Positions 9,046-17,480 of a stretch of DNA of 64,000 nucleotides are shown here, piece after piece. The notes under the pieces are model-generated. The model saw nothing but the letters and a program-made list of their open reading frames with translations, was not told the origin of the DNA and did not search any database. Location of the stretch: NCBI GenBank assembly GCA_029256185.1, contig JAQSYI010000016.1, positions 1 to 64,000 of the forward strand, read 5' to 3'. This stretch comes from Paenibacillaceae bacterium. Lineage in GTDB: Bacteria > Bacillota > Bacilli > Paenibacillales > NBRC-103111. The translations under genes were made by a program, and so were the position numbers. Numbering within the stretch: the first letter of the stretch is position 1; every line of letters starts with the position of its first letter.

Positions 9046-11127
9046 CTATGGCTGGGCAGCAGCCGGTTGCGTTCCTTGGGGAATGCCGCCCAAGCCGTAA
9101 TATTGATCGTAGGCATCGAAGATGGCGCGGGCAATGGGTGCCGCCCCCCACGAGCCGAAGCCCCCTTCCGGTACGACCACCGCTACCGCCAATTTGGGCT
9201 TGGCTATGGGAGCATAGGCGATGAATACGGCATTCTCCAGCAGCTGTCCGGCTACCTGCTGCTGGGAGGTGCCAGTTTTGCGGGCCAGCTCATAGCCTAC
9301 CCCTTCGAAGCCGGTAATGAATACCTCCTTCATGCCGTTCTCCAATACCTTCCAATACGCATCGGGGAATTGCTCCTCACTTATCAGCTCCGGCTCAATC
9401 GTCTTAAGCAGTTGGCCGTCGTAAGTGGTAATCCGGTCTACGAAGACCGGACGGTACCGCTTGCCGCGGTTGGCAAGCATCGAAGCATATTCCGCCAGCT
9501 GCAGAGTCGTATACCGCGCCTGCTGGCCGAAGGAGGCATAGATCATCACCGATTGCGCCGATTCCCGCTTGGCCGTCTCGAAATAATACGGATCACCCGG
9601 ATATTCCCCCGGAAGTCTGCTGCCCGTTAGCTCGCCGAGGCTGAATTTCTTCATATACTTGTCCCAGACCTCCACCACGTTGCCCTCCTTGGGGAACGCG
9701 GGGTACTTGGAGCTCATGTAGAGCCGGTTGCCCACCATCTCCGACATGAAGGTATTGGATGACCAGCGAATGGCCGAGGCTGGGGTCAGGATGCCGTAAT
9801 TATGCTTGTCCGAATTGCTGACCGAGCTTTTCTTGTCCCTGCCGAAGTAGAAGGTAGTGGGATCCGCATATTTCTCATTGGCTCCGAACATTCCTTCATT
9901 CAGAGCAACCAGCACCGACAGCGGCTTGATCGTGGAGCCCAGAGGCACCAGGGAACTGGAATGTTTGGCCCGCTGCCTGTCATCGGCAACATCCGCATAC
10001 CGCTCCCGGATAGTTCCATTCATATATTTGAACTGGATGCTCTGCCAGATGTCCTCGGGAATCCGCTCCCTGGCCCAGATGTTGGGGTCATAATCGGGGA
10101 TACTGGCCATGGCTACCACTCTCCCCGTATCCACCTCCATAGCAACCGCGTAGCCCGCAAGCGCCTCCTTGCCCAGAGCAGGAGTCTTCTGCCGCTCGGC
10201 TTCCTTGCTTTTCATAAATTCCAGTTGCTTGACGATCGCATTCTCCGCAGCAAGCTGCACATCCTTGCGCAAGGTGAGGTAAAGATTATGTCCCTTCTCC
10301 GGCGGCGTGATCTTCACTTGTCCGATAATCTGGGAATTGGAGTTGACAGGATAGCTCTTGCTGCCATTCCTGCCCCGCAGCTCCTCCTGATAGAGAAATT
10401 CCAGACCGTCGAAGCCGACGAATTCTTCGTTCAAGTATTCTCCCGGATTGTCTCTATAATAATTGAGGTAGGATTGCGCCTGATTCCTGGCAGTGGAAAA
10501 AGGGCGCAGGTATCCCACCAGCTGCACCGCTACGGAGCTGTCGTCATATACGCGGGTGCTCTCTTCCACAATCTCGATGCCTCTTAATTCATCCTGATGC
10601 TCGCTCAGGTAGGCAATCTCCTCCTTGGTCAGACCTGCCTTGATCCGCCGCGGCTGGAAGGTATAGCTGGGCTCCTTGGCCGGATTGCCGTCGAGATCCA
10701 GGCCCACATCCATCCGCTTTATAATTTCCGCCGCATCCAGCATCCCGTACGAGGGAGAGCCCTTCTTGGCGGTAATATCCGCGAGACTGCGCGCCAATGC
10801 GATTTTCTCTTCCTTCGTCTGGCCGGGAACAATCCGGTAGAACAGGGACTGTGCAGAAGTCGTATAGGCAATGGGGTAGCCATCCAGATCATAGATATTG
10901 CCGCGGATCGGAGAAATCGTAATATTCTTCTTGGTTTGCAGCATTTCTTCTGCCGCCAGTTCCTTCCCCTCCACGAACTGGAGCACCGCCAGCCTGACAA
11001 TCAGCGCCGAGAACAGCAGGAAGGTGCCGAAGAAAAACATATTGATACGGATGGAGAAATGGGCACGTTTATGGGTTTCCCGCTTAACTGTGTCTTCCGG
11101 GGAGCCGCTGAATATAAACCGGTTCAT
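9046..11127 (-). CDS. Class B penicillin-binding protein, paralogue of 1428-3518
   Basis: 693-aa transpeptidase with the same architecture as the PBP at 1428: a cytoplasmic basic start, one signal-anchor helix (about residues 25-47), a dimerisation domain, then STIK near residue 397, SSN near 454 and KTGTSQQQ near 616. Long stretches match the first PBP block for block, so the two are paralogues from a duplication. The ATG at 11127 has a GAGGT-type site. The HAD gene lies 10 bp upstream on the same strand, so they are probably cotranscribed. All active-site motifs are intact. Confidence 0.92.
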   Translation of the reverse strand: MNRFIFSGSPEDTVKRETHKRAHFSIRINMFFFGTFLLFSALIVRLAVLQFVEGKELAAEEMLQTKKNITISPIRGNIYDLDGYPIAYTTSAQSLFYRIVPGQTKEEKIALARSLADITAKKGSPSYGMLDAAEIIKRMDVGLDLDGNPAKEPSYTFQPRRIKAGLTKEEIAYLSEHQDELRGIEIVEESTRVYDDSSVAVQLVGYLRPFSTARNQAQSYLNYYRDNPGEYLNEEFVGFDGLEFLYQEELRGRNGSKSYPVNSNSQIIGQVKITPPEKGHNLYLTLRKDVQLAAENAIVKQLEFMKSKEAERQKTPALGKEALAGYAVAMEVDTGRVVAMASIPDYDPNIWARERIPEDIWQSIQFKYMNGTIRERYADVADDRQRAKHSSSLVPLGSTIKPLSVLVALNEGMFGANEKYADPTTFYFGRDKKSSVSNSDKHNYGILTPASAIRWSSNTFMSEMVGNRLYMSSKYPAFPKEGNVVEVWDKYMKKFSLGELTGSRLPGEYPGDPYYFETAKRESAQSVMIYASFGQQARYTTLQLAEYASMLANRGKRYRPVFVDRITTYDGQLLKTIEPELISEEQFPDAYWKVLENGMKEVFITGFEGVGYELARKTGTSQQQVAGQLLENAVFIAYAPIAKPKLAVAVVVPEGGFGSWGAAPIARAIFDAYDQYYGLGGIPQGTQPAAAQP

Positions 11128-11136
11128 CTGCTTACC

Positions 11137-11844
11137 TCACTTTAGCAGCTCCATTAAGCTGTGAATGCCGTTGCCGGTCAAATAATCGTATCGCAAAATT
11201 TTGACAGCATCGATCCCTGCCTGCTTCGGCGCCCAAATATCGTTCTGGTCATGGTCTCCGACATACAGAACCTGGGATGCCGCAAGCCCGCTTTCTTGGA
11301 GCGCCAGCCGGAATATGGCAGGATTGGGCTTCTCCAGCCCTACTTCTGTGGATACAATAACCGGAGCAAAATAGTGGAGAATCCCCTTATCCCGCAAAAT
11401 CCCCTTCAAGCTGGGGGCAAAGTTGGAGATAATCCCCATCCGGAGCCCCATCCGGGAAATCGCCTCCAGACTCTCCTCCACATCGTCGAACAACTGATAT
11501 TGCTCAGCTGTGGTAAACAAATCGTACAGCTCATGGCAGCAGTGATGGATCTGGTCTTCTGACCATTCGGCATCCGCCCCCAATTCATCCAGGATAAAAC
11601 GGTATAGCTTCATCCAAAACTCCCGGTCCGACTCCGGAGAGCACACCTCATCGGGGTTCAGCTGCTTGCCGTAATAGAACAGCCGGAACGCTTGGGTGAA
11701 CAGCTCGCCGATCCGGTCCTCCTCCCTGTGGAGGGAGCGCAGTGCCAGGAATTGCTGAATGATAACGCGCGCTGCCGGAATCGTCATCAGCGTATCGCCT
11801 ACATCGAAGAAGACAGCCTTATAGTGGTTGAGCGGCATGCGCAA
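11137..11844 (-). CDS. HAD-superfamily hydrolase (haloacid dehalogenase-like phosphatase)
   Basis: 235 aa. Motif I is FDVGDTL near residue 12 (DxGDT, with the nucleophilic Asp first), motif II is ISNF near 138, and the acidic motif III/IV is YVGDHDQND near 200, typical of HAD subfamily IA phosphatases such as YjjG. The substrate is unknown. I use the TTG at 11844 as start because it sits 7 nt from AGGAGG, whereas the ATG at 11838 would be 13 nt away. It is transcribed with the downstream PBP and preceded by the tandem hairpin leader at 11855-12055. Confidence 0.82.
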   Translation of the reverse strand: MRMPLNHYKAVFFDVGDTLMTIPAARVIIQQFLALRSLHREEDRIGELFTQAFRLFYYGKQLNPDEVCSPESDREFWMKLYRFILDELGADAEWSEDQIHHCCHELYDLFTTAEQYQLFDDVEESLEAISRMGLRMGIISNFAPSLKGILRDKGILHYFAPVIVSTEVGLEKPNPAIFRLALQESGLAASQVLYVGDHDQNDIWAPKQAGIDAVKILRYDYLTGNGIHSLMELLK

Positions 11845-11854
11845 CGTGATTCCT

Positions 11855-12055
11855 CCTAAGAGTTTTTGAGTTCCATATTTAAGCGAAGCGGTTATGGCGA
11901 AAAAACTGGCTTCGTAAGCATCAGCTTAGTTTTGAGTTGATTGCCACATAGTGGCATATCCGAAAAACTCGCTTCGCAAGCTTCAACTGAGTTTTTGAGT
12001 TCCATATTCAAGCGAAGCGGTTATGGCGGAAAACTGGCCTCGCAAGCATTCAGGC
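11855..12055 (-). repeat. Three-unit tandem hairpin leader repeat ahead of the HAD gene
   Basis: Read on the minus strand, three units each start with a GCTTnCGAnGC(C/G)AGTTTT block and end with AAAACT. The first (11990-12055) and third (11855-11927) share about 60 nearly identical bases, including CCGCTTCGCTT and ATATGGAACTCAAAAACTC. The third unit ends directly in TTAGGAGG, the ribosome-binding site of the HAD gene. It is the same family as the leaders at 1-110 and 26015-26215. Confidence 0.65.
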
Positions 12056-12065
12056 TTCTTGCCGG

Positions 12066-13211
12066 TTAAGCCTCTTTTACATGCGTGTCATAGAAGTCAT
12101 CGGGATTGAACCAGTTTCCCCCGCTTGACACCCAGGTGGAATCCAGAGGCACCCAGGCTGACTGTTCCGCCAAATAAACCTCATTCCATGCGTGGGAGCC
12201 CATTCCCCCGCGGCCGTCGGAGCCAAGTCCCGTCACTACCTTAACCTCCAGGCCGACGGAACGGGCCATCACGGCATACAGTCTGGAATAGTCGATGCAT
12301 ACGCCGGAACGGCTGGAGAAGGTCATCTCCGGAGTCTGCTCCTTCCAGATCCGATCCTCCTCATAGAGCCGCACTTTCTCCCAGTCATACTTCACCCTGC
12401 TGCCTACCCAGTGGTACAGCGCCTTGGCCTTGGCCTCGTCCCCGTCTTTGCCGTCCGTGATTTCCTTGGCTGCAGCCGCGATATCATCCGGGATACGGGC
12501 GTCGAGCACCTCATACTTGCGGCGCAGGATGTGATTGAATTCCTCCTCCACCGATTGGGAGAACACAGGCAGGCGGTCCAGCATTTCTCCGGTAAACGGG
12601 GCGATCACCCGGTTGGCTCCCTTCTGATAGAGAGAAGAACCGGAGGCATAGGCGCCAAGGGACGAGTCGGGAAACATCGAGGAAAATACCAGAACTCCCG
12701 CTATGAACAGCAAGGCTCTGCCTCCCCCTATGATCCCTCCGATTGCTGCCCCTGCCGGAGTACTAAGCCAGGAAGGCTTGCGCCGCCCGGGTTTTCCCAC
12801 AGCTCTTGTTTGCCCCCAATGATCCAGCAAAGGCAGCACCAATTGGTTCAACAGTCCCTTCAGCAGTCCGTACAGCAGAATAAAAATAAGTGCTCCCCGC
12901 ATCAGGGAAAAGTCCCGCAGACTGGTAACCAGCGTATAATACATCTGCATCCAAAAGATCAGCTCCCGGTTGGGAATCTCGATGCCCTGTCCTATGAGCC
13001 AGGATTCCAGCAAAGGCGAGAAAAGCCCCATGCCCCTCCAAGCCAAATAAAGGGCAACCCCGGTGGCTGCCCCATCTGTAACCAGCTCCAAGAGCTGTCT
13101 CGCCGACCCGGAGGCACCCCGTTTTGCCCCTTGATACATGGACACGGCAAGGATCAGCACCAAAATAACGGTTATCATATTCCATTGCGCAACCGCCGTC
13201 AGTCCTCCCAT
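12066..13211 (-). CDS. Membrane protein with C-terminal transglutaminase-like domain
   Basis: 381 aa. The N-terminal half has about five hydrophobic segments (residues 10-190) resembling CvpA-type membrane regions, with a Gly-rich IGGIIGGGRALLF helix. The C-terminal domain has the transglutaminase-like triad: Cys in GVCIDYSR near 302, His in GSHAWNEV near 340 and Asp in PLDSTW near 357. Such domains act as cysteine proteases or transamidases. The catalytic part is probably on one face of the membrane, but I cannot assign which. The ATG at 13211 follows GGGAGGGG. It lies 35 bp from the membrane protein at 13247-13684 on the same strand and probably forms an operon with it. Confidence 0.75.
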   Translation of the reverse strand: MGGLTAVAQWNMITVILVLILAVSMYQGAKRGASGSARQLLELVTDGAATGVALYLAWRGMGLFSPLLESWLIGQGIEIPNRELIFWMQMYYTLVTSLRDFSLMRGALIFILLYGLLKGLLNQLVLPLLDHWGQTRAVGKPGRRKPSWLSTPAGAAIGGIIGGGRALLFIAGVLVFSSMFPDSSLGAYASGSSLYQKGANRVIAPFTGEMLDRLPVFSQSVEEEFNHILRRKYEVLDARIPDDIAAAAKEITDGKDGDEAKAKALYHWVGSRVKYDWEKVRLYEEDRIWKEQTPEMTFSSRSGVCIDYSRLYAVMARSVGLEVKVVTGLGSDGRGGMGSHAWNEVYLAEQSAWVPLDSTWVSSGGNWFNPDDFYDTHVKEA

Positions 13212-13246
13212 CGCCGTCCCCTCCCGTATATGTCATTCCCGAACGC

Positions 13247-13684
13247 TTACTGGTTCTTCTTCGCTTCGGCAATGAAGGTCTCTACCGCATCCACCAGCTT
13301 CATGGTGAAAGTTTGTCCGGCAATGGTTACTCGGACGCTGTCTTCACCCGGCTTGCCGTCCACCTGGACAGTCTTGCCCTTGACGGTAAAAGAACCGTCG
13401 GGATTGCTCACATACGTGGCATCCTTCGCTTCATCCCGGATAGCCTTGGCCGCCTGTTCCTTGAACGTATCCGCTACGGTGCCGGCACTCTCCACCACCG
13501 CTTCCTTGATACTGGTCAGTGTATCCTTATAGTTGGCTCCATAAACGACGACGGCCAGAAGAATAATCACGATCACCGCCCATTTGATCGCCGTCTTGAC
13601 CAGCTTGACGATCAGAACGAATGCAATCACCACAACAGCAATGACAAGCCATTGCTCCTGCACAAAAGCAATCCATCGATCCAT
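13247..13684 (-). CDS. Small membrane-anchored protein of unknown function
   Basis: 145 aa starting at the ATG at 13684, which has AGGAGG about 11 nt upstream; an upstream in-frame start at 13714 would overlap that site. Two hydrophobic segments (about residues 14-28 and 33-50) are followed by a soluble region with a predicted amphipathic helix and a small beta-rich end (DGSFTVKGKTVQVDG). I do not recognise the family. It lies upstream of the transglutaminase-like gene and is probably cotranscribed with it. Confidence 0.6.
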   Translation of the reverse strand: MDRWIAFVQEQWLVIAVVVIAFVLIVKLVKTAIKWAVIVIILLAVVVYGANYKDTLTSIKEAVVESAGTVADTFKEQAAKAIRDEAKDATYVSNPDGSFTVKGKTVQVDGKPGEDSVRVTIAGQTFTMKLVDAVETFIAEAKKNQ

Positions 13685-13862
13685 CCGCCTACCCCCTCCT
13701 CTTCTTTTCTCCAAAATTACTTCTTTTACTATACTATAGGGCGGGTCAGTTGTTCATCCTTTTTTTTGCACTAAGGCGGCTGCAAATTTGCGGTATATCC
13801 TGCGGACAAGAAACGTAATTATGGTACATAAAGAGGCTTGTCACGAAAGGATGCGTTCTGAC

Positions 13863-15116
13863 ATGAGAACGGCAATTTGGCTGTACCTGTTTATGTTCGT
13901 TGCCTTCTTCGATCTTCATGCCCAGTACCCCATACTCTCCCCCTATGCAGTTTCCCTGGGAGCCGCTCCATCCTTTATCGGCCTGATACTGGGGGTCTAT
14001 TCTATTACCCATCTTCCGGGCAATCTAATCGCGGGCTACGGAGTGGACCGCTACGGCAGCAAAAAATTCATTATTGCCAGCATGCTCATGGCCGGCTTGC
14101 TGCTCCTGTTCCAGTCCCAAGTCACCAATCCCTGGCAGCTGCTCGTGATCCGTTCCATCAGCGGCTTCGTGCTTGCCTTCTTGTCTCCTGCCTGCCTGGC
14201 TCTCCTGGCAAGACTGGCCCGGGACCGGATTCACCAGAGCAAGCTGATGGCAGGCAATGGCCTGGTTCATACGCTGGCTTCGGTTGTGTCCCCGGCTGCA
14301 GGAGCCTTTCTGGTTGCCAAAATCGGCTTTTCCACCTCATTTAGCGTGTTGGGCTGGCTGTTGATTGTGACCGGCATCCTGGCCATCTTCGGCATCCAGG
14401 AAAAGCGAATTGCTCTCACACCCGCCATTTCCACTATGACCGGACATCATGTTCATCATCACGGGCACGGGCCTGAACCCGATCAACCGGGAAATTCCCT
14501 CCAAAAATCCGGCCAGGCTTTGAGCAGCGGCTACACCAATGGCATTCCCTGGCTGTTCTTCCTGCTGCCCCTGGCCATCTCTTGCTCCCAGGGCATCTTG
14601 TACTTTGAGCTGCCCATGCTGGACAACCACGGGCATGGCCACGGTCATGCTGCCGCTGCCCAATCCGTGCTGAGCTCAGGCATCCTCTTTTCGCTGGTAA
14701 GTCTGGGCGCTCTGCTTACGCTTAGCCTGGTTTTCCTCAACCGGGTCCATCCCCTTGCACGCACCATCGCCGGCTGTTTGATGCTCGCTCTCATCTTCTT
14801 TACTATGGCTGTCGGCGCTCCTGTTTCCCTGTACGTGCTCCTGTTCCTGATCGGAATGGCCAAGGGGGTTATTTTCCCTGCGATCGCCAGTCTCCTTGCC
14901 GCCACGACCAGTATGGACCGGTATGGTAAAGCTTACTCCATTCTCTCCATCGCCTATTCCATCGGCTCCTTCATCGGGCCAATCGCTGCCGGCCAGTTGC
15001 GTACCTCCCTGTCCCCGTATTATATAGCCTTCTTTATGCTGATGGCAGGCTTATGCTGCCTGCCCTTAGAAAGGCTCAGGCTGATTCCGGCAGCCCTCAG
15101 ACCTCCGGCTGCTTAG
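13863..15116 (+). CDS. MFS transporter with histidine-rich loops
   Basis: 417 aa with about 12 transmembrane segments. The MFS signature GYGVDRYGSKK lies in the loop between helices 2 and 3. Two histidine-rich stretches stand out: GHHVHHHGHG in the central cytoplasmic loop and NHGHGHGHAAAA further on. These suggest metal binding or sensing, but sugar or drug efflux families cannot be excluded. Start choice is uncertain: ATG codons at 13821, 13851 and 13863 are in frame, and 13863 best fits the usual MFS N-terminus and the AAAGG site. The gene stands alone and is divergent from 13247-13684. Confidence 0.75.
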   Translation: MRTAIWLYLFMFVAFFDLHAQYPILSPYAVSLGAAPSFIGLILGVYSITHLPGNLIAGYGVDRYGSKKFIIASMLMAGLLLLFQSQVTNPWQLLVIRSISGFVLAFLSPACLALLARLARDRIHQSKLMAGNGLVHTLASVVSPAAGAFLVAKIGFSTSFSVLGWLLIVTGILAIFGIQEKRIALTPAISTMTGHHVHHHGHGPEPDQPGNSLQKSGQALSSGYTNGIPWLFFLLPLAISCSQGILYFELPMLDNHGHGHGHAAAAQSVLSSGILFSLVSLGALLTLSLVFLNRVHPLARTIAGCLMLALIFFTMAVGAPVSLYVLLFLIGMAKGVIFPAIASLLAATTSMDRYGKAYSILSIAYSIGSFIGPIAAGQLRTSLSPYYIAFFMLMAGLCCLPLERLRLIPAALRPPAA

Positions 15117-15254
15117 CCAAAGCCGGGGATGAGGTCCGGACAGCCTATATAAATAACCGCATGCCCATGGGTTTATGCACAGTTTCCCCTATCACCGTCT
15201 GCATATGATGCTATTGTAAATGACCTACCGGGTCAGGAAAGTGAGGTGTAGGTA

Positions 15255-15362
15255 ATGGGTGCTTGCAATCCTTGTGGTGGCGTTGGTTTCGGAACCTCAA
15301 CTGCAATAATTCTCGTTCTTTATATCCTGCTGGTCATCGTTCTTCGCGGAATGTGGTACTGA
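15255..15362 (+). CDS. YjcZ-family sporulation protein (35 aa)
   Basis: Translation starts GACNPCGGVGFG after the initiator Met and continues as one hydrophobic helix ending with RGMWY. This Cys/Gly head plus single C-terminal helix is the pattern of YjcZ-family small sporulation proteins in Bacillus and Paenibacillus. A GTGAGGTG site precedes the ATG, and an intrinsic terminator follows at 15401. Function in the family is unknown; expression in the mother cell or forespore is inferred only. Confidence 0.75.
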   Translation: MGACNPCGGVGFGTSTAIILVLYILLVIVLRGMWY

Positions 15363-15400
15363 TCGAAGACAGATGGTTGATACGCTATGAGATAGGAATA

Positions 15401-15436
15401 AAAGACCTGGCCAAACAGCCGGGTCTTTCTTTTTTT
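15401..15436 (+). terminator. Intrinsic terminator after yjcZ-type gene
   Basis: AAAGACCTGGC pairs with GCCGGGTCTTT and is followed by a run of T. The rest of 15117-15456 holds only the YjcZ gene and its promoter region. Confidence 0.8.
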
Positions 15437-15456
15437 GCCTGCAAGCCCGTCGACAA

Positions 15457-15771
15457 CTATCCCAGCCGCATCAGGACCAGCATGGTGCCGATTCCGGCAA
15501 CCACGGTGAACAACAGACTCCGGGTCGCGAATGCAGCAATAAAAGCAGGTATGGCGGAGAGCAGGGTGAATGGATTGAATTCCACCTTCCCATCGGCCAT
15601 AAACAGAGACTGTGCCAGCAGCGCAGCCATAACGGCTACGGGAATATGCCTCAACCAGCGCATACCCCATTCGGGAATGGAGACTCTGCTCAGGAAGGAA
15701 AGGGGCAGGACTCTGGGAATGACAGTGACGGCCGACGCAGCCATGATGACTGCAACAACATCCCATCTCAT
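15457..15771 (-). CDS. azlD: AzlD-family branched-chain amino acid export subunit
   Basis: 104 aa with four hydrophobic segments and the AzlD core RVLPLSFLSR followed by WLRHIPVAVMAALLA. The ATG at 15771 overlaps the AzlC stop codon in an ATGA arrangement, so translation is coupled. Together AzlC and AzlD form a membrane exporter for branched-chain amino acids and their analogues. The open frame extends further upstream, but that part lies inside azlC. Confidence 0.88.
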   Translation of the reverse strand: MRWDVVAVIMAASAVTVIPRVLPLSFLSRVSIPEWGMRWLRHIPVAVMAALLAQSLFMADGKVEFNPFTLLSAIPAFIAAFATRSLLFTVVAGIGTMLVLMRLG

Positions 15772-16559
15772 CGGCTGCTCTCCACCCCCATTCCTACTGT
15801 GGCCGCCACAACAATCGCTACCAGGACGCTCATGCTTGGAGAAAGCCAGAAGCTCCCGGAAAACGTGCATATGACGGATACGGCCAGCACAATCAGGTCG
15901 ATTCTCCATTTGCTGCGGGACAACAATTGGATGGACAGCAGTCCGATGAACATGGCGGGCAAAGCAAAATCCAGACCATACTCCTCCGGATCATCAATCC
16001 ATTGGCCAAACAATGCACCGATCGCTGTAGCTGCTACCCAGTTGACATGGGCGGTCAGGTTCATCCCGAACATCCACCAGCCGCTGCCGCGCGTTTGTCC
16101 CTCAAGCTTGGTTGACGCTACGCCAAACGTCTCATCGGTCAATTGTGCTCCCAAGAGAGCATTCTTCCACATAGGCAAATGGCGGAAATACGGGGCCATG
16201 GATGCGCTCATCAACAGATGCCGCAGGTTCACAAGAAATACAGTCATAACAATAGCGAAACCCGAGCTTCCTGCGGCCAGCATGCCGGACATGATGAACT
16301 GCGCAGAGCCTGCATAAACAAATACGGACATCAACGTGATCTCCATCAGGTTCAGGCCCGAGGTCTTCCCAATCACTCCAGCTGCAAAGCCGATACTCAA
16401 ATAACCCAAAACCGTGGGCAGGCAATCCTTGACACCCTCCAAAAATTTGCCGTTTGCCCATACAACGGCGGGCTTTTTCCCTTCGAGCGCAATTTTTTCC
16501 ATCTGTTTTGTCCAACCCTCTACTTTCCTTGCGGTATAAGTTCTCTCCAGCGCCATCAT
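15768..16559 (-). CDS. azlC: AzlC-family branched-chain amino acid exporter
   Basis: 263 aa integral membrane protein. Family features are the segment GYLSIGFAAGVIG, the motif YAGSAQFIM and the VFLVNLRHLLMSAS region. It is paired with azlD at a 4-bp overlap. The exact start is uncertain: ATG codons at 16559 and 16556 have a poor ribosome-binding site, and a later ATG (MEKIALEG) is possible. No Lrp-type regulator is adjacent. Confidence 0.88.
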   Translation of the reverse strand: MMALERTYTARKVEGWTKQMEKIALEGKKPAVVWANGKFLEGVKDCLPTVLGYLSIGFAAGVIGKTSGLNLMEITLMSVFVYAGSAQFIMSGMLAAGSSGFAIVMTVFLVNLRHLLMSASMAPYFRHLPMWKNALLGAQLTDETFGVASTKLEGQTRGSGWWMFGMNLTAHVNWVAATAIGALFGQWIDDPEEYGLDFALPAMFIGLLSIQLLSRSKWRIDLIVLAVSVICTFSGSFWLSPSMSVLVAIVVAATVGMGVESSR

Positions 16560-16686
16560 GAATAATTCTGAACTTTATTTTACCAGCACCCTCCTGCAAA
16601 ATCTATGACAGACTTTCAAGGACCGCTTCCCGCATGCTAACGTAGGGATGGGCTGTCACGGAATCCCCGGCTCTGCCCGGCTGAGT

Positions 16687-17001
16687 GATTTCGGGGTTAT
16701 CATGGCTTGATCGGACCAACGTCTGCAGCAACAGTTTTCTCTGTACAGCGACAAATTTCCGGTATGGTCGGAGCAATCCGGCGGCATGCTGCAGTTCGCC
16801 GTCTGGACTGCACTGGCGCTGGAGGGACTGGGGGCCTCGCTGCAGCACTACAATCCGTTGATCGATGCGGAAGTGAGCAAGGTCTGGAACATCCCTGCAT
16901 CATGGAAGCTGACGGCACAGATGCCGTTCGGCGCTGTTGCCGCCCCGCCCGCGGAAAAGCAGTTCCAACCGTTGGAAGACCGGCTGAAATTGTATAAGTA
17001 A
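16687..17001 (+). pseudogene. Decayed nitroreductase-family gene (C-terminal remnant)
   Basis: The frame from 16786 gives the complete C-terminus of an FMN-dependent nitroreductase-like protein: MLQFAVWTALALEGLGASLQ, then HYNPLID and WNIPASWKL, ending PLEDRLKLYK. The homology continues upstream in the same frame as QQQFSLYSDKFPVWSEQSGG, but an in-frame TGA at 16708-16710 breaks it. The N-terminal two thirds, including the FMN-binding Arg/Ser region, is absent from the 16560-16690 spacer. I therefore call it a pseudogene. A residual 71-aa product from the ATG at 16786 is possible but unlikely to function. Confidence 0.75.
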
Positions 17002-17099
17002 GCGGAGGCGCCTTGCTGTGAAGTGGTATAATAATCCTGTCAGCCGGGGAACCATCTTCTTATGGCCGGGTCCAATACCAATTTCGGGAGGCGCGCTCC

Positions 17100-17465
17100 A
17101 TGTCCTTAGTGATTATCGTAGAAGGAAAGAATGACAGAAGCCGCCTGAGGCGGCTTCTGTCAGAAGAGGTAATGATTCTGTGCACCTTCGGCACTCCCGG
17201 CTCCGTGAAGCTGGCTGAGCTGCGCAAGCGCGTGGAGGACCGGGAGGTCTATATCTTCGCCGACAATGACGCCTCAGGCAAGCGAATCCGGGCGATGGTC
17301 AGCGACCAGTTTCCTGATGCGGTCCAGATCTATACCCGCCGCGGCTATGCGGGAGTGGAAGGAACGCCTGACGATTATCTGATTCAGCAGTTGGAGAAGG
17401 CGGGGCTGGAGGAATATATCCTGTATCCTGCCCCGGACCCGTTATTGGCCGATAAGCAGCCGTAA
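17100..17465 (+). CDS. Toprim-domain protein
   Basis: 121 aa consisting mainly of one Toprim fold. Motif I is IIVEGKND (Glu8) and motif II is FADNDASGKR (Asp55, Asp57), the acidic residues that bind metal in primases, topoisomerases and RNase M5. It is smaller than RNase M5 and lacks its C-terminal part, so it is best described as a stand-alone Toprim protein of unknown substrate. The ATG follows GGAGG by 8 nt. It lies between the nitroreductase remnant and the convergent GH2 gene. Confidence 0.8.
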   Translation: MSLVIIVEGKNDRSRLRRLLSEEVMILCTFGTPGSVKLAELRKRVEDREVYIFADNDASGKRIRAMVSDQFPDAVQIYTRRGYAGVEGTPDDYLIQQLEKAGLEEYILYPAPDPLLADKQP

Positions 17466-17480
17466 ACCCTGGGAGTCTTG

